Notes: generated from the letters alone by a model not told the origin. Positions 1-8,660 are shown, counted from the stretch's first letter. The stretch: DNA of 64,000 nt from an uncultured Chloroflexota bacterium (GCA_937870825.1 CALMZO010000151.1:83592-147591), one strand, 5' to 3'. Numbers and translations: made by a program.

Positions 1-21
1 GAATCTCGTAGAAATAATGAG

Positions 22-45
22 GGGGCAGTCACCAAGCACTGCCCC
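22..45. terminator. Hairpin, possible terminator
   Basis: An 8-bp perfect stem (GGGGCAGT / ACTGCCCC) with an 8-nt loop is followed by a weak T-rich stretch. It may end a gene lying left of the window. The next bases to about 130 hold only GC-rich alternating purine/pyrimidine sequence (runs of CGCG) with no gene that I can support. Confidence 0.35.
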
Positions 46-130
46 TGCATTTTACACGGTACGTTCCCCATCTCGAATTTTTACGTCGCTCAAGAACGCC
101 TCCTACACGCGCGCACGCGCGAGGTGTCGC

Positions 131-186
131 GTGTCACGTTTCACGCCTGATGTTTGACGTTTCACGTTTTTGGTCTCACGTTTCTT
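131..186. repeat. Heptad-periodic array, ACGTTTC family
   Basis: Eight consecutive 7-nt units keep exact phase (GTGTCAC, GTTTCAC, GCCTGAT, GTTTGAC, GTTTCAC, GTTTTTG, GTCTCAC, GTTTCTT). The array ends 3 nt before the stop codon of the metallo-hydrolase gene on the minus strand. It is one of about thirteen such arrays in the window; the phase is kept while the unit sequence drifts. Confidence 0.75.
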
Positions 187-189
187 GCC

Positions 190-1056
190 TCATTCCTTGC
201 TCTTGGTTTTTTTCTCTTCGCGCGGTTTTGCGGTCAGCGTTTGATAAATCCTTTGCACATTGTCCTTGTGCAATTTTCGCACGACGCCGTCGAGCAAAAT
301 CGGCGTGCCGCCGCACGATTCCAGCGTAATGTCCGCGAGTTTTTCTTTCGACGTTCGCGTGGCGACTTTGGCTTTGACGCGTTCGTAAATGCAGTTCAAA
401 TAGGCGATTTGCGCGTCAATGGACTCGTCAATTTCGCCTTTGAGCAAAACGTCGCCGTGTCCTTGCACGATATTTTCGACGTTCATCTCTTTGATTTGAT
501 TCAGCGTGTTAATCAAAACTTCGCGGTCGCCCCAATAAATGTGCGGCAGCGCCATCACGGCATCGCCCGCAAACAAAATCTTTTCGCCCTCGATGTAAAT
601 GCCGATGCCGTCCATCGTGTGACCCGGCAGCGGCACGAGTTTCAAAATGCGGTCACCCAGTTGAAACGTCATCTTGTCGGGAAAGGTGAGATTCGGCAAA
701 CGCAGCACCACGTCGGCGAGTTCGGGCGTGGACTGTTTCGCTTCGTTCAAATTTTTTTCGCCCGACTTGCGCAAAATCTCGCGGCATTTTTCGCTCGAAA
801 TAATATCCGCTTCGCTGAACAAGCAATTGCCGTACACATGGTCGGCGTGATAATGGGTGTTGATGACGTAGCGAATCCCGCGCTTGTCGCGCGATTCGCC
901 GCGCAAAAAATCAATCATCTCGCGCGTCTCGCGCGGAAACGGCAGTGTGTCAATGACGACAGTGCCTTCGTCGGTGACAATCGCGCCGGCTGTGACCTGC
1001 GCGTACATTTCACTCTGAAAAATATAAATGTCTTCGGTAACGCGTTCTTTACGCAT
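190..1056 (-). CDS. MBL-fold metallo-hydrolase
   Basis: This 288-aa protein belongs to the metallo-beta-lactamase superfamily. The zinc motif THYHADH is present, followed by a conserved PLPGHTMDGIGIY block and a later GH (QGHGD), which supply the usual His/Asp ligands for a binuclear metal site. The substrate cannot be read from sequence; the family includes lactonases, quinoprotein relay enzymes (SoxH-like) and thioesterases. I chose the ATG at 1056 because the domain begins right after it (RVTEDIYIFQSEMYAQ). The frame is open further upstream but codes for a palindrome and low-complexity residues. A palindromic repeat lies 9 nt before the start. There is no signal peptide with this start, so it is probably cytoplasmic. 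Confidence 0.85.
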   Translation of the reverse strand: MRKERVTEDIYIFQSEMYAQVTAGAIVTDEGTVVIDTLPFPRETREMIDFLRGESRDKRGIRYVINTHYHADHVYGNCLFSEADIISSEKCREILRKSGEKNLNEAKQSTPELADVVLRLPNLTFPDKMTFQLGDRILKLVPLPGHTMDGIGIYIEGEKILFAGDAVMALPHIYWGDREVLINTLNQIKEMNVENIVQGHGDVLLKGEIDESIDAQIAYLNCIYERVKAKVATRTSKEKLADITLESCGGTPILLDGVVRKLHKDNVQRIYQTLTAKPREEKKTKSKE

Positions 1057-1064
1057 GGTTGTTG

Positions 1065-1095
1065 GACCTGTCAGGTTTCGGAAACCTCGCAGGTC
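1065..1095. repeat. Palindromic repeat, GGTTTCGGAAACC family, copy 1
   Basis: A 15-bp stem with two mismatches (GACCTGTCAGGTTTC, then G, then GAAACCTCGCAGGTC) sits in the leader of the metallo-hydrolase gene. The same core recurs at 8418-8454, 11624-11677 and 59387-59421. Confidence 0.7.
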
Positions 1096-1257
1096 TCCAA
1101 ACCGATTAAATTTCTTTAGCGCTAACCTTAACATATCGCCGCGCGCTTTGTCAAGGGCAGTTTGGCGCGCGCGCGTTATTTGCATTTTTCCTCCGCGAAT
1201 TACACGAATCTCACGAATCGCATACAATCTTGCGACAACTCTTTTCAAGGAATCCAG

Positions 1258-1782
1258 ATGCGACAATCAACCGACTCGTACTTGACCGCCAAAGCACAAG
1301 CGCGGCGCAAGGCGAATGGACAAATGGGTATTTTCGCGCGTGAACATATCGCAAAGGACGAAATCGTTTCCGTGTGGGGCGGCGAAATCTATACGCGTGA
1401 GCAATTAACGCAATTGCCGGAACCGTACCAGCGATATGTGATGCAAGTCGAGGATGATTTTTTTCTCGGCGGCGAGGGTGAGGATGACACCAATTATTTT
1501 AATCACTCGTGCGAGCCGAACGTGGGCTTTGCAGGACAAATGGTGCTGCTCGCGATGCGCGACATTGCACGCGACGAAGAATTGTGTTTCGATTACGCCA
1601 TGTGCGACGGCAGCGCGTATGATGAATTTGATTGTGAATGCGGTGCGCCTACTTGCCGCAAACGCGTGCGCGGAGATGATTGGCAAAAGCCGGAATTGTG
1701 GGAACGCTATCGCGGGTATTTTCTCCCGTACTTGCAGCGAAGGATTGACCGCTTGCGCGAGCAAAACAAAAATGACTCTTGA
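1258..1782 (+). CDS. SET domain-containing protein
   Basis: This 174-aa protein is a compact SET-domain methyltransferase candidate. The features seen are the AdoMet-site motif YFNHSCEPN, the lasso-closing segment ELCFDYAM, and a post-SET-like cysteine cluster (CECG...CR) that normally holds one zinc together with the NHSC cysteine. In eukaryotes this family methylates lysines of histones; bacterial stand-alone SET proteins have mostly unknown protein substrates. The ATG at 1258 was chosen because SET homology starts about 15 residues later (GQMGIFAREHI); the frame extends upstream without family similarity. The gene is divergent from the metallo-hydrolase and ends in a strong terminator that overlaps its stop codon. 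Confidence 0.8.
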   Translation: MRQSTDSYLTAKAQARRKANGQMGIFAREHIAKDEIVSVWGGEIYTREQLTQLPEPYQRYVMQVEDDFFLGGEGEDDTNYFNHSCEPNVGFAGQMVLLAMRDIARDEELCFDYAMCDGSAYDEFDCECGAPTCRKRVRGDDWQKPELWERYRGYFLPYLQRRIDRLREQNKNDS

Positions 1783-1806
1783 TTTCTCAAGAGTCATTTT
1801 TGTTTT
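1768..1806 (+). terminator. Intrinsic terminator of the SET gene
   Basis: A 15-bp perfect stem (1768-1782 with 1787-1801), loop TTTC, is followed by TGTTTTC. The left arm contains the TGA stop codon of the SET gene. Confidence 0.85.
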
Positions 1807-2205
1807 CAGTGTTCCCCGCCGATGCCGTGTGCGATTAGATTGTGAACCCGCTTTTAGCAGGTGTGGTAACCTAATATCCTTCCCAAGTCACACTACCCGC
1901 AGGCAGCGCAAGCATGGTCAGCGAAAACCGGCTCCCGATAGAAACGTGTTGGCTCAGACCCCACACTCGCATCACGTACACAGCAGGGCTGGACGAAATG
2001 TTAGCACATTCTATTTTCGTGTCAAGACGGGATGACACAAGATTTTTTCGCGCGTGTGAAACATTTGTGCGACGCGATTCTTGGCGCAACAAAAAATCGA
2101 GGGACCGAGATTGTCCAAAACCAAAACGCGCGGCGATGAACATCAAGACAAAAGATTTTGCCTCACACGCACAACGGTAAAAAAACTTGCGGCGCAGAGA
2201 CCGCG
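1807..2205. other. Gene-free interval, possible decayed coding sequence
   Basis: About 400 bp between the SET gene and aspS hold no gene I can support. A minus-strand open frame (1871-2146) ends in a 40-residue stretch rich in hydrophobic and aromatic residues (VYVMRVWGLSQ) that reads like the last strands of a beta-sandwich protein, while the rest of the frame looks random. It could be the remnant of a secreted protein. No promoter or RNA structure is convincing. Confidence 0.3.
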
Positions 2206-2211
2206 AAGGTA

Positions 2212-3981
2212 CTAGCTGTTCGGATGCGCAATCGCCAGGTGCAGCATTTCGAGTTGGTCTTCATCCACATCGCTCGGCGCGTGCATCATCAAATCTTGCG
2301 CTTGTTGATTTTTCGGAAACGCGATGACATCGCGGATGTTGTCTTCGCCCGAAAGAATCGCGACGAGACGGTCAATCCCCGGCGCCATGCCGCCATGCGG
2401 CGGCGCGCCAAATTCAAACGCGTCGAGCATGTGTCCAAAACGAATGCGCTGCTTTTCTTGGCTAATGTTCAACAGCGAGAAAATTTTCGCCTGCAATTCG
2501 CGACTGTGAATACGGATACTGCCGCTCGCCAATTCGTAACCATTGCAAACCATGTCATAACTGTTGGCGCGCACCGCGCCCGGGTCGGTGTCGAGCAAGT
2601 GCATGTCCGACGGTTTCGGCGAGGTGAACGGATGATGCGCGGCGTCCCAGCGTTTCTCGGTTTCATTCCACTCGAACATCGGAAAATCAATCACCCACGC
2701 GAACGCGAGTTCGTTCGGGTCTGCAAGTTTCAAACGCGAGCCGAGTTCTTTGCGAAGCAAGCCAAGCGCGTCGGCTACAACTTTTGGTTTGTCCGCGATG
2801 AACAAGAGCAAGTCGCCCGTTTGCGCGCCCAGTCGTTCGACATACGCGTTTTGTTCGGCGGGCGTCATGTATTTTGACGCGGGCGAATGAATGCCGTCTG
2901 CGCGCAGCGCCATCGTCACCGCGCCTTTTGCGCCTTTCGTCTTTGCCATCTCAATCAATTCGTCCAATTCGCGGCGTGTGTACTCGGCGCAATTCGGCAC
3001 GCGAACCGCTTTCACCTGTCCGCGATTCGCCAGCGCGTTTTTAAAAACGGCAAATTCCGAATTCGCGGCAATGTCGCTCACATTCGTCAATTCCATGCCA
3101 AAACGCAAGTCCGGTTTGTCGCTGCCGTACTTGTCCATCGCTTGGTCAAAGGTCAAGCGGGGCCACGGTGTTTTCAATTTGCGTTCGAGCGCGACCGTAT
3201 GAACCAATTCGGTGAACAAGTCTTCAACGAGATTCAAAACGTCGTCCTGCTCCACAAACGCCATTTCCAGGTCGAGCTGTGTAAATTCGGGTTGACGGTC
3301 CGCGCGTAAATCTTCGTCGCGCATACAGCGCGCAATTTGAAAATAGCGTTCGTATCCCGCGACCATCAACAATTGTTTGAACTGTTGCGGGGACTGCGGC
3401 AGCGCGTAAAATTTTCCCGGCTGCATTCGGCTGGGCACCAGGTAATCGCGCGCGCCTTCGGGCGTACTGGCGGTAATCATCGGCGTTTCCACTTCGATAA
3501 AACCCCGCGCATCCAAATAATCGCGCATGAACTTGATGACACGATGCCGCAGCATTAAATTTTTTTGCATTCGTTCGCGCCGCAAATCGAGATAACGATA
3601 CGTCAGGCGCAGCGTTTCGTCCACGTCTTCATTCTTGCTAATGACAAACGGCGGCACTTTTGCCGTGTTCAAAATTTGCGCGTCGGCGACGTACACTTCA
3701 ATTTCGCCCGTCGCGAGATTGTGATTTTCTTGCCCCGCCGGACGCTTTTCCACTTGCCCTTTGACTTGGACAACATATTCATTACGCGTGTCACTGCCGA
3801 CACGATGCGCAGCGGGCGCGGTTTGCGGATTGAACACCACTTGCGTCAAACCAAAACGGTCACGCAAGTCAATAAAAATCAAGCCGCCGTGGTCACGGCG
3901 GCGATGCACCCAACCCGCGAGCGTCACTTGCTTGCCAACATCTTTTGCGGTCAATTCACCACAGGTGTTTGTTTTATACAT
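2212..3981 (-). CDS. aspS: Aspartate--tRNA ligase (AspRS)
   Basis: This 589-aa bacterial-type class II aminoacyl-tRNA synthetase is full length. The order is an N-terminal OB-fold anticodon domain ([11 protein letters not shown] at about 25-35), the class II core with motif 2 ([15 protein letters not shown]), the bacterial GAD insertion, and motif 3 ([13 protein letters not shown]) near the C-terminus. The His in RRRDHGG matches the residue reported for non-discriminating AspRS (such as Pseudomonas aeruginosa), where discriminating enzymes such as E. coli's have Leu. It may therefore also charge tRNA-Asn, to be amidated by GatCAB. A promoter lies directly upstream at 4014-4041. Confidence 0.95.
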   Translation of the reverse strand: MYKTNTCGELTAKDVGKQVTLAGWVHRRRDHGGLIFIDLRDRFGLTQVVFNPQTAPAAHRVGSDTRNEYVVQVKGQVEKRPAGQENHNLATGEIEVYVADAQILNTAKVPPFVISKNEDVDETLRLTYRYLDLRRERMQKNLMLRHRVIKFMRDYLDARGFIEVETPMITASTPEGARDYLVPSRMQPGKFYALPQSPQQFKQLLMVAGYERYFQIARCMRDEDLRADRQPEFTQLDLEMAFVEQDDVLNLVEDLFTELVHTVALERKLKTPWPRLTFDQAMDKYGSDKPDLRFGMELTNVSDIAANSEFAVFKNALANRGQVKAVRVPNCAEYTRRELDELIEMAKTKGAKGAVTMALRADGIHSPASKYMTPAEQNAYVERLGAQTGDLLLFIADKPKVVADALGLLRKELGSRLKLADPNELAFAWVIDFPMFEWNETEKRWDAAHHPFTSPKPSDMHLLDTDPGAVRANSYDMVCNGYELASGSIRIHSRELQAKIFSLLNISQEKQRIRFGHMLDAFEFGAPPHGGMAPGIDRLVAILSGEDNIRDVIAFPKNQQAQDLMMHAPSDVDEDQLEMLHLAIAHPNS

Positions 3982-4013
3982 AAGTTCTCACTGAAAGTTT
4001 GGATTGACAAAAG

Positions 4014-4041
4014 ATTATAGGCGGATTGTAAATCATCACAA
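4014..4041 (-). promoter_or_regulatory. aspS promoter
   Basis: Read on the minus strand: TTGTGA (4036-4041), 16-bp spacer, TATAAT (4014-4019). This predicts a leader of about 26 nt before the aspS ATG. Confidence 0.65.
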
Positions 4042-4107
4042 ACGCGGACACTAAAAAAAGAGGAGCGCGTGCATTCGCTTATCCGCGAGCAATCCGCGAG
4101 CTATCAC

Positions 4108-4839
4108 CTAACGCAACGACAAACACATATCCGGCGTTCCAAAGCCGACGAGAAATCGCCACATGCCGCAAATTGGACGGGTCAACAGTCCCGAAAGAAA
4201 TTGCCCATTGTTCAAGTACAAATCCGCCAGCACGAGACCGATGACGATGAACGCCGCGAAAATTTCCAGGCGCGCGTATTGCCAATAAATTTTTGTCGGC
4301 AGCAAAATTTGCCACAAGCGCGAACCGTCGAGCGGCGCGAGCGGGATGAGATTGAAAAACATCAACCCCAAATTCAACACCACAAACGTTTCCAAAAAAT
4401 AGCCGGGCGAAAAATAGAAATTCTGTCCGCCGAGCGTGAAAAATTTTTGAGCGTTGAAGGAAACCAGATGCGTTCGCAAAATCAACGCGCCGAGCGTTGC
4501 CAAAATCAAATTCGACAGCGGTCCCGCGACTGCCACGAGCGCCATGCCGATTTGCGGACTCGGTTTCAATTTTGTCGCATCAATTTGCACGGGCTTGCCC
4601 CACCCCATTCCGACAAAAATCATCATCAGCGTTCCCGTCGGGTCAAGATGATGCAATGGATTCAACGACACGCGTCCCATCTTTTGTGGCGTATCATCGC
4701 CGAGTTTCAATGCCGTCCACGCGTGCGCAGCTTCATGTACGCTCAAGGAAAGAATCACGACGGGAAACAAGTACGTGAGCAAAAACGTAACAATTGAACC
4801 CCACTGTGATGGGTCAACATCGCGCAAGTAAAGTAACAT
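4108..4839 (-). CDS. Site-2 protease family protein (peptidase M50)
   Basis: This 243-aa integral membrane zinc metalloprotease carries the catalytic HEAAH motif (about residue 35) within a transmembrane helix. The second family motif follows, in which NPLHHLDPTGT supplies the third metal ligand and the conserved DPxG. About five to six hydrophobic segments are visible. It lacks a PDZ domain, so it is of the small Bacillus-like, rhomboid-sized group rather than RseP. Its substrate is unknown. The start has a GGGAG ribosome site 6 nt upstream. It ends on a GC-rich strand that may form a weak terminator. Confidence 0.88.
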   Translation of the reverse strand: MLLYLRDVDPSQWGSIVTFLLTYLFPVVILSLSVHEAAHAWTALKLGDDTPQKMGRVSLNPLHHLDPTGTLMMIFVGMGWGKPVQIDATKLKPSPQIGMALVAVAGPLSNLILATLGALILRTHLVSFNAQKFFTLGGQNFYFSPGYFLETFVVLNLGLMFFNLIPLAPLDGSRLWQILLPTKIYWQYARLEIFAAFIVIGLVLADLYLNNGQFLSGLLTRPICGMWRFLVGFGTPDMCLSLR

Positions 4840-4850
4840 GTATTCTCCCG

Positions 4851-5576
4851 TTAATTTTCTCGCGCGCCGATTGGAAACGGCTGTCCAGCAATTTCACCAT
4901 CGCGCATCAAAATCGTGCGATGCGCCGCGCGCGCCAAATTCGCTTCGTGTGTGATTAGCAAAATCGTTTTCCCCGCATCCGCCAATTCGCGCAACAACGT
5001 AACAATTCCTTCCGCATTCGCGCTGTCCAAATTTCCCGTTGGCTCATCCGCGAGCAAAAGCGGAGGGTCATTCACCAACGCGCGCGCAATCGCCACGCGC
5101 TGCTGTTCGCCGCCCGAGAGTTCGCTCGGCAATTGCATCATGCGCGCGCCAAGTCCCACGCGCGTCAACATTTCTTGCGCGCGCGCGCGCCGGTATTTGC
5201 GTTCGTCGCCGCGCAATTCCATCGGCAGTGAAACATTTTCCAGCGCGGTCAATGTTGGCAGCAATTGAAAAAATTGAAAGACGATGCCGATATGATTGCG
5301 GCGAAATTTTGCCAACGCGTTTTCGTCCATCGCATCAAGCTGCGTCCCATCCACCCACACCTCGCCGTTCGTCGGCTTGTCAATCCCGCCAACCAAATTC
5401 AGCAGTGTTGATTTGCCACTGCCGCTCGGACCCACGACAGCGACAAATTCCCCGCGTTCGATTTCCACCGAAACGTCGCGCAGCGCGTACAACGTCCGCG
5501 CGCCCATTGTGTACACGCGCGTCGCATTCCGCACGTCAATCAAAACATCTCGTTTCACTTTGTCACTACACAACAT
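4851..5576 (-). CDS. ABC transporter ATP-binding protein (LolD/MacB type)
   Basis: This 241-aa ABC ATPase of the MacB/LolD/FtsE branch shows Walker A GPSGSGKST, Q-loop FQFFQLLPTLTALENV, signature LSGGEQQRVAIARAL, Walker B LLLADEPTGNLD and a switch His (ITHE). The family usually works with an FtsX-like permease that exports lipoproteins or peptides or acts as a mechanotransmission device. No permease is adjacent: the next gene downstream is the M50 protease and upstream is the divergent scpA. The start at 5576 is preferred because the alternative ATG at 5600 overlaps the scpA start codon and lies beyond the scpA promoter. Confidence 0.88.
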   Translation of the reverse strand: MLCSDKVKRDVLIDVRNATRVYTMGARTLYALRDVSVEIERGEFVAVVGPSGSGKSTLLNLVGGIDKPTNGEVWVDGTQLDAMDENALAKFRRNHIGIVFQFFQLLPTLTALENVSLPMELRGDERKYRRARAQEMLTRVGLGARMMQLPSELSGGEQQRVAIARALVNDPPLLLADEPTGNLDSANAEGIVTLLRELADAGKTILLITHEANLARAAHRTILMRDGEIAGQPFPIGAREN

Positions 5577-5588
5577 CCCAACTATAAT
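5560..5588 (+). promoter_or_regulatory. scpA promoter, near-leaderless
   Basis: TTGTCA (5560-5565), 17-bp spacer, TATAAT (5583-5588). The ATG of scpA lies 10 nt after the -10 box, giving a leader of about 4 nt, too short for a ribosome site. Confidence 0.75.
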
Positions 5589-5598
5589 CTCGCCGCCC

Positions 5599-6366
5599 AT
5601 GGACGACTATTCCGTCATTCTTCCCGAATTTCAAGGCCCGCTCGATTTACTTTTGCAAATGATTGAACGCGCAGAACTCGATATTACGCGCGTCTCACTC
5701 GCAACAGTTGCTGACCAGTATCTCGAATTTGTCACCAAACCGGGCAACATTGAATTGAACGCGCTCGCGGATTATCTCGTCCTCGCCGCGCGCTTGATAT
5801 TGATTAAATCGCGTTCCCTTTTGCCGCGTCCCGAAATGGCGCAAGAAATCGAAATCGAAGATTCCGCCGACGCGCTCGCGCGCCAATTGCGCGATTACAA
5901 AATGTTCAAACAGTTGGCGCAGCGTTTTCGCGAACGCGAGCAAAAAAACATTCACACGTACCCGCGCCGCGCGCCGACGCCCAAACCAACCGTCACGCGT
6001 CCGACCAAAATCGCAGGGCTTACGTTCAAGGCATTACAGAACGCGCTCAAGCGCACCGTCGCCGCAATGCCAACGCTGCCCGCGGGCGTGATGGTGGAAC
6101 CCCTGCGCGTTTCGATTCACCACCGCATCGCGCGCATCCGCGAACTCACTTCGCGTTCCGAACGCGTGCAATTTTCTGCGCTGCTGCGCGAAGCCACAAC
6201 GCGCGTTGAAGTGATTGTCACATTCCTCGCCATTCTCGAATCCCTCAAACGCAAATTAATTTTTGTCGAACAAGACGACATGTTTGGCGAAATCTATTTG
6301 TCCAAACGCGAAGAAGCCGAATCGCATGTGCCGACGCTGGAGGAATTGGAAAGCGATTTTGCATGA
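5599..6366 (+). CDS. scpA: Segregation and condensation protein A
   Basis: This 255-aa kleisin links the SMC ATPase heads and, with ScpB, forms the bacterial condensin. Family landmarks are the N-terminal FQGPLDLLLQMIE, the NALADYLVLAARLILIKS helix and a C-terminal winged-helix region ending in DDMFGEIYL. The start is set by the near-consensus promoter immediately upstream and by family length; the frame is open before it. In many genomes scpA and scpB are adjacent, but here scpB lies about 13 kb away on the other strand (19333-19956). Confidence 0.92.
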   Translation: MDDYSVILPEFQGPLDLLLQMIERAELDITRVSLATVADQYLEFVTKPGNIELNALADYLVLAARLILIKSRSLLPRPEMAQEIEIEDSADALARQLRDYKMFKQLAQRFREREQKNIHTYPRRAPTPKPTVTRPTKIAGLTFKALQNALKRTVAAMPTLPAGVMVEPLRVSIHHRIARIRELTSRSERVQFSALLREATTRVEVIVTFLAILESLKRKLIFVEQDDMFGEIYLSKREEAESHVPTLEELESDFA

Positions 6367-6375
6367 GGTTTGAAA

Positions 6376-7542
6376 TCAAACACGATAGATTTCCTCTACG
6401 CTCGCCGCGAGGTTTTCCCAGTCAAAATCTTGCTTCATTCTGCCGATAGCGTTCGCACCCAATCTCGCCCGTTTCGCTTTATCATTCAGCAACTCGACTA
6501 CGCTGTTTGCGAACGCATTGACATCGTTCGGTTTGACCAACATCCCCGTTTCATTGTGCGAAATATATTCTTGAATTTGTCCGACGCATTCCGCGACGAC
6601 GGGAACACCGTTCGCCAACAAATCAATCAATTTTACCGAACACTTGCAGCGATTGACGAGCGTATCGTCAAACGGAAACATCGCGACATCGGACGCGGCA
6701 AAATACGCGCGCAATTTTTCCATTTCAACCCATTCCGCATCCACAATGCGTTCGCGCCAACCGCGCGCCGTTGCCATCTCTGAAAATTTTTTCTCTTCGC
6801 CAAACAGCCCGCGTCCAACCAGCAGCAGTTTCGCATCAGGCATTTGTAAAAACACACGCGCTAGAATTTCGACAAGGCGTGTTGTATCAAATTCAAAAAA
6901 ACGCGTGTACAGCAAAATCACGGGCGCGTCATTCAAATTCAATTCCGCGCGGATTTGTTCACGCGTGACATTGCTCTCCGGTAACGGATTCACCCCATTC
7001 GGCAAATACAAAACTTGATTCCGCGCGACGCCCAAACTCCACACAATCGTTTCCAATGCGCGGCTCGCCACCGTCACCGCGTCGGCGTGTTTCAAACCCC
7101 ACTGCTCCTGCCATGCGAAAAATTTTTTCTGCGCGAACGAGTACGGCTCCAAGTCATTCCATCCGCCCGCGCCTTCCCAATCGTCCGTGTCCAAAACAAT
7201 CCGCGCGTTCATCGAACCAACGCGCCGCGTTTGCCACAACAACCATTGCGCGATGCCCGCATACCCTTTCGGTTTGAAAATATGAACGACATCGGGGCGA
7301 AACGCGCGCGCTTTTTCAGTCAGGCGAAACGGAATTTGTGCGCGCGGAGATATAGTCACATTCTCTATGCGAACTCCGTCCTCGTCCCATACGCGCCCCG
7401 CGTCTTGCGAATAGGACCACGGCGGCAAAATCATAACAACCGCATGCCCGCGCCGCGTCAACGCTTTCGCCAACGGCAACGCGCGCACCGCCATTGTGCC
7501 TTTCGGCTTTAACCCAAACGGACCGAGCATTGCCACACGCAT
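6376..7542 (-). CDS. Glycosyltransferase family 4 protein
   Basis: This 388-aa GT-B enzyme resembles GT4 retaining glycosyltransferases. The N-terminal Rossmann half has the GPFGLKPKGT loop, and the C-terminal half has VILLYTRFFEFD, KLLLVGRG and an AECVGQIQEYISHNETGMLV block, the family's EX7E-like nucleotide-sugar site with E at both ends. It probably acts at the inner face of the membrane in glycan or glycolipid assembly; donor and acceptor are unknown. The ATG at 7542 lies 7 nt after an extended -10 box, so the transcript is probably leaderless. The gene converges with scpA with 9 nt between the stops. Confidence 0.85.
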   Translation of the reverse strand: MRVAMLGPFGLKPKGTMAVRALPLAKALTRRGHAVVMILPPWSYSQDAGRVWDEDGVRIENVTISPRAQIPFRLTEKARAFRPDVVHIFKPKGYAGIAQWLLWQTRRVGSMNARIVLDTDDWEGAGGWNDLEPYSFAQKKFFAWQEQWGLKHADAVTVASRALETIVWSLGVARNQVLYLPNGVNPLPESNVTREQIRAELNLNDAPVILLYTRFFEFDTTRLVEILARVFLQMPDAKLLLVGRGLFGEEKKFSEMATARGWRERIVDAEWVEMEKLRAYFAASDVAMFPFDDTLVNRCKCSVKLIDLLANGVPVVAECVGQIQEYISHNETGMLVKPNDVNAFANSVVELLNDKAKRARLGANAIGRMKQDFDWENLAASVEEIYRV

Positions 7543-7549
7543 CCGAACG

Positions 7550-7558
7550 ATTATAGCA
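7550..7558 (-). promoter_or_regulatory. Extended -10 promoter of the GT4 gene
   Basis: On the minus strand TGCTATAAT ends 7 nt before the ATG at 7542, which puts the expected transcription start on or next to the start codon. The -35 region is weak, as is usual for extended -10 promoters. Confidence 0.65.
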
Positions 7559-7617
7559 TAGCGCACTTGACCACTTGTGTTTGACGCATGAATGGCGGAT
7601 GAGATAAACTTGGTGTC

Positions 7618-7652
7618 CAGTAAAAAGTAATCAGTGGGCAGTATTCAGTATG
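7618..7652. repeat. Heptad-periodic array, CAGTATT family
   Basis: Five 7-nt units in phase (CAGTAAA, AAGTAAT, CAGTGGG, CAGTATT, CAGTATG). The ATG start codon of pgl is the end of the last unit. Confidence 0.7.
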
Positions 7653-8396
7653 AAGAACCTTCGTATTTTCAAAGATTCGCCAGAGTTGGCACACGCGGCG
7701 GCAGATGAATTTGTCGCGCGCGCGGAAGACGCATTAAACGCGCGCGGTGTTTTTCATGTCGCGCTGTCGGGCGGTTCGACGCCGAGTGGATTGTTCACGC
7801 GTTTGGCGAGCGATGACACACTGCGTCAAAGAATCGCGTGGGAGAAAATTCATTTTTGGTGGAGCGATGAACGGCATGTGCCGCCCGACCATCCCGACAG
7901 CAATTTCAAAATGGCGAACGACGCGCTTGGATCGCGCGTTGAAATTCCATCACAAAACATTCATCGCGTGCGCGCGGAAAATCCCGACGCGTCACAAGCC
8001 GCGCTCGAATACGAAAATGAATTGCGCGCGGTGTTTCGAGTGAGCGCGCCCGCGTTCCCACAATTCGATTTGATTTTGTTGGGGATGGGCAACGACGGGC
8101 ACACGGCGTCGTTGTTTCCCGGCACCCGGGCGTTGGCTGAAACCGAACGCCTTGTGGTGGCAAATTGGGTAGGGAAATTTTTTACGTGGCGCATCACCTT
8201 TGCCGCGTCGTTCATCAATCACGCGCGCTGTGTGATGTTTCTCGTCGCGGGCGAGGATAAAGCGTTGCCGTTAAAAGGTGTTTTGGAGGGACCGCGCGAA
8301 CCCGCGCAATTGCCTGCGCAGTTGATTCAACCCACGAACGGAAATTTAATTTGGCTGCTTGATGAAAAAGCGGCGAGTCAACTAAAGTCGAACTAG
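7650..8396 (+). CDS. pgl: 6-phosphogluconolactonase
   Basis: This 248-aa protein of the DevB/SOL family hydrolyses 6-phosphoglucono-delta-lactone to 6-phosphogluconate, the second step of the oxidative pentose phosphate pathway. Visible blocks are LSGGSTPSGLF near the N-terminus, FWWSDERHVPPDHPDSN in the middle, and the DLILLGMGNDGHTASLFPG active-site block. Length is normal for the family. The start codon lies in a heptad array and no good ribosome site is seen. The gene stands alone between a divergent glycosyltransferase and the NACHT gene, and its transcript can end at the palindrome at 8418-8454. Confidence 0.92.
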   Translation: MKNLRIFKDSPELAHAAADEFVARAEDALNARGVFHVALSGGSTPSGLFTRLASDDTLRQRIAWEKIHFWWSDERHVPPDHPDSNFKMANDALGSRVEIPSQNIHRVRAENPDASQAALEYENELRAVFRVSAPAFPQFDLILLGMGNDGHTASLFPGTRALAETERLVVANWVGKFFTWRITFAASFINHARCVMFLVAGEDKALPLKGVLEGPREPAQLPAQLIQPTNGNLIWLLDEKAASQLKSN

Positions 8397-8417
8397 AACT
8401 CGAACAAGAGTGGCGAT

Positions 8418-8454
8418 AAAAACCTCGCAGGTTTCAGAAACCTGCGAGGTTTTT
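8418..8454 (+). terminator. Palindromic repeat acting as terminator of pgl (family copy 2)
   Basis: A 17-bp perfect stem (8418-8434 with 8438-8454) with loop CAG and T5 at its end. The core is the same GGTTTC.GAAACC palindrome as at 1065-1095. Confidence 0.75.
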
Positions 8455-8580
8455 ATGCTCGTTGCTGCGTTTCCCGCGCGCTGCTCTTTGAAACGCCATA
8501 TAGAGATTGTGAAACGCGGTGATTTGTGGATACAGATTTTTGTGAGTCTTCATTCGATGCGCCTACCTTTTCGCGGCGAC

Positions 8581-8605
8581 GAGGGGGGACACCCCCCTCG
8601 ACCCC
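8581..8605. repeat. GC hairpin downstream of the NACHT-FGE gene
   Basis: The stretch GAGGGGGG-ACA-CCCCCCTC forms a very stable 8-9 bp stem about 50-70 nt past the stop codon of the NACHT-FGE gene. It can serve as its terminator. It is also placed where DGR target genes often carry a cruciform that aids mutagenic homing; that second role is inference only. Confidence 0.5.
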
Positions 8606-8625
8606 CCGCAGAAAAACAGCAATGC

Positions 8626-8660
8626 AGAATGCAGCAACCAGAATCCAGAACTCAGGAATA
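8626..8660. repeat. Heptad-periodic array, AGAATCC family
   Basis: Five 7-nt units (AGAATGC, AGCAACC, AGAATCC, AGAACTC, AGGAATA). The stop codon of the NACHT-FGE gene (8652-8654 on the minus strand) lies inside the array. Confidence 0.6.

Noticed and set aside
4069..4797. Long plus-strand frames opposite the M50 protease, aspS and glmS genes
   Set aside because: No family similarity, biased Arg/His/Gln composition, and the opposite strand has well-supported genes.
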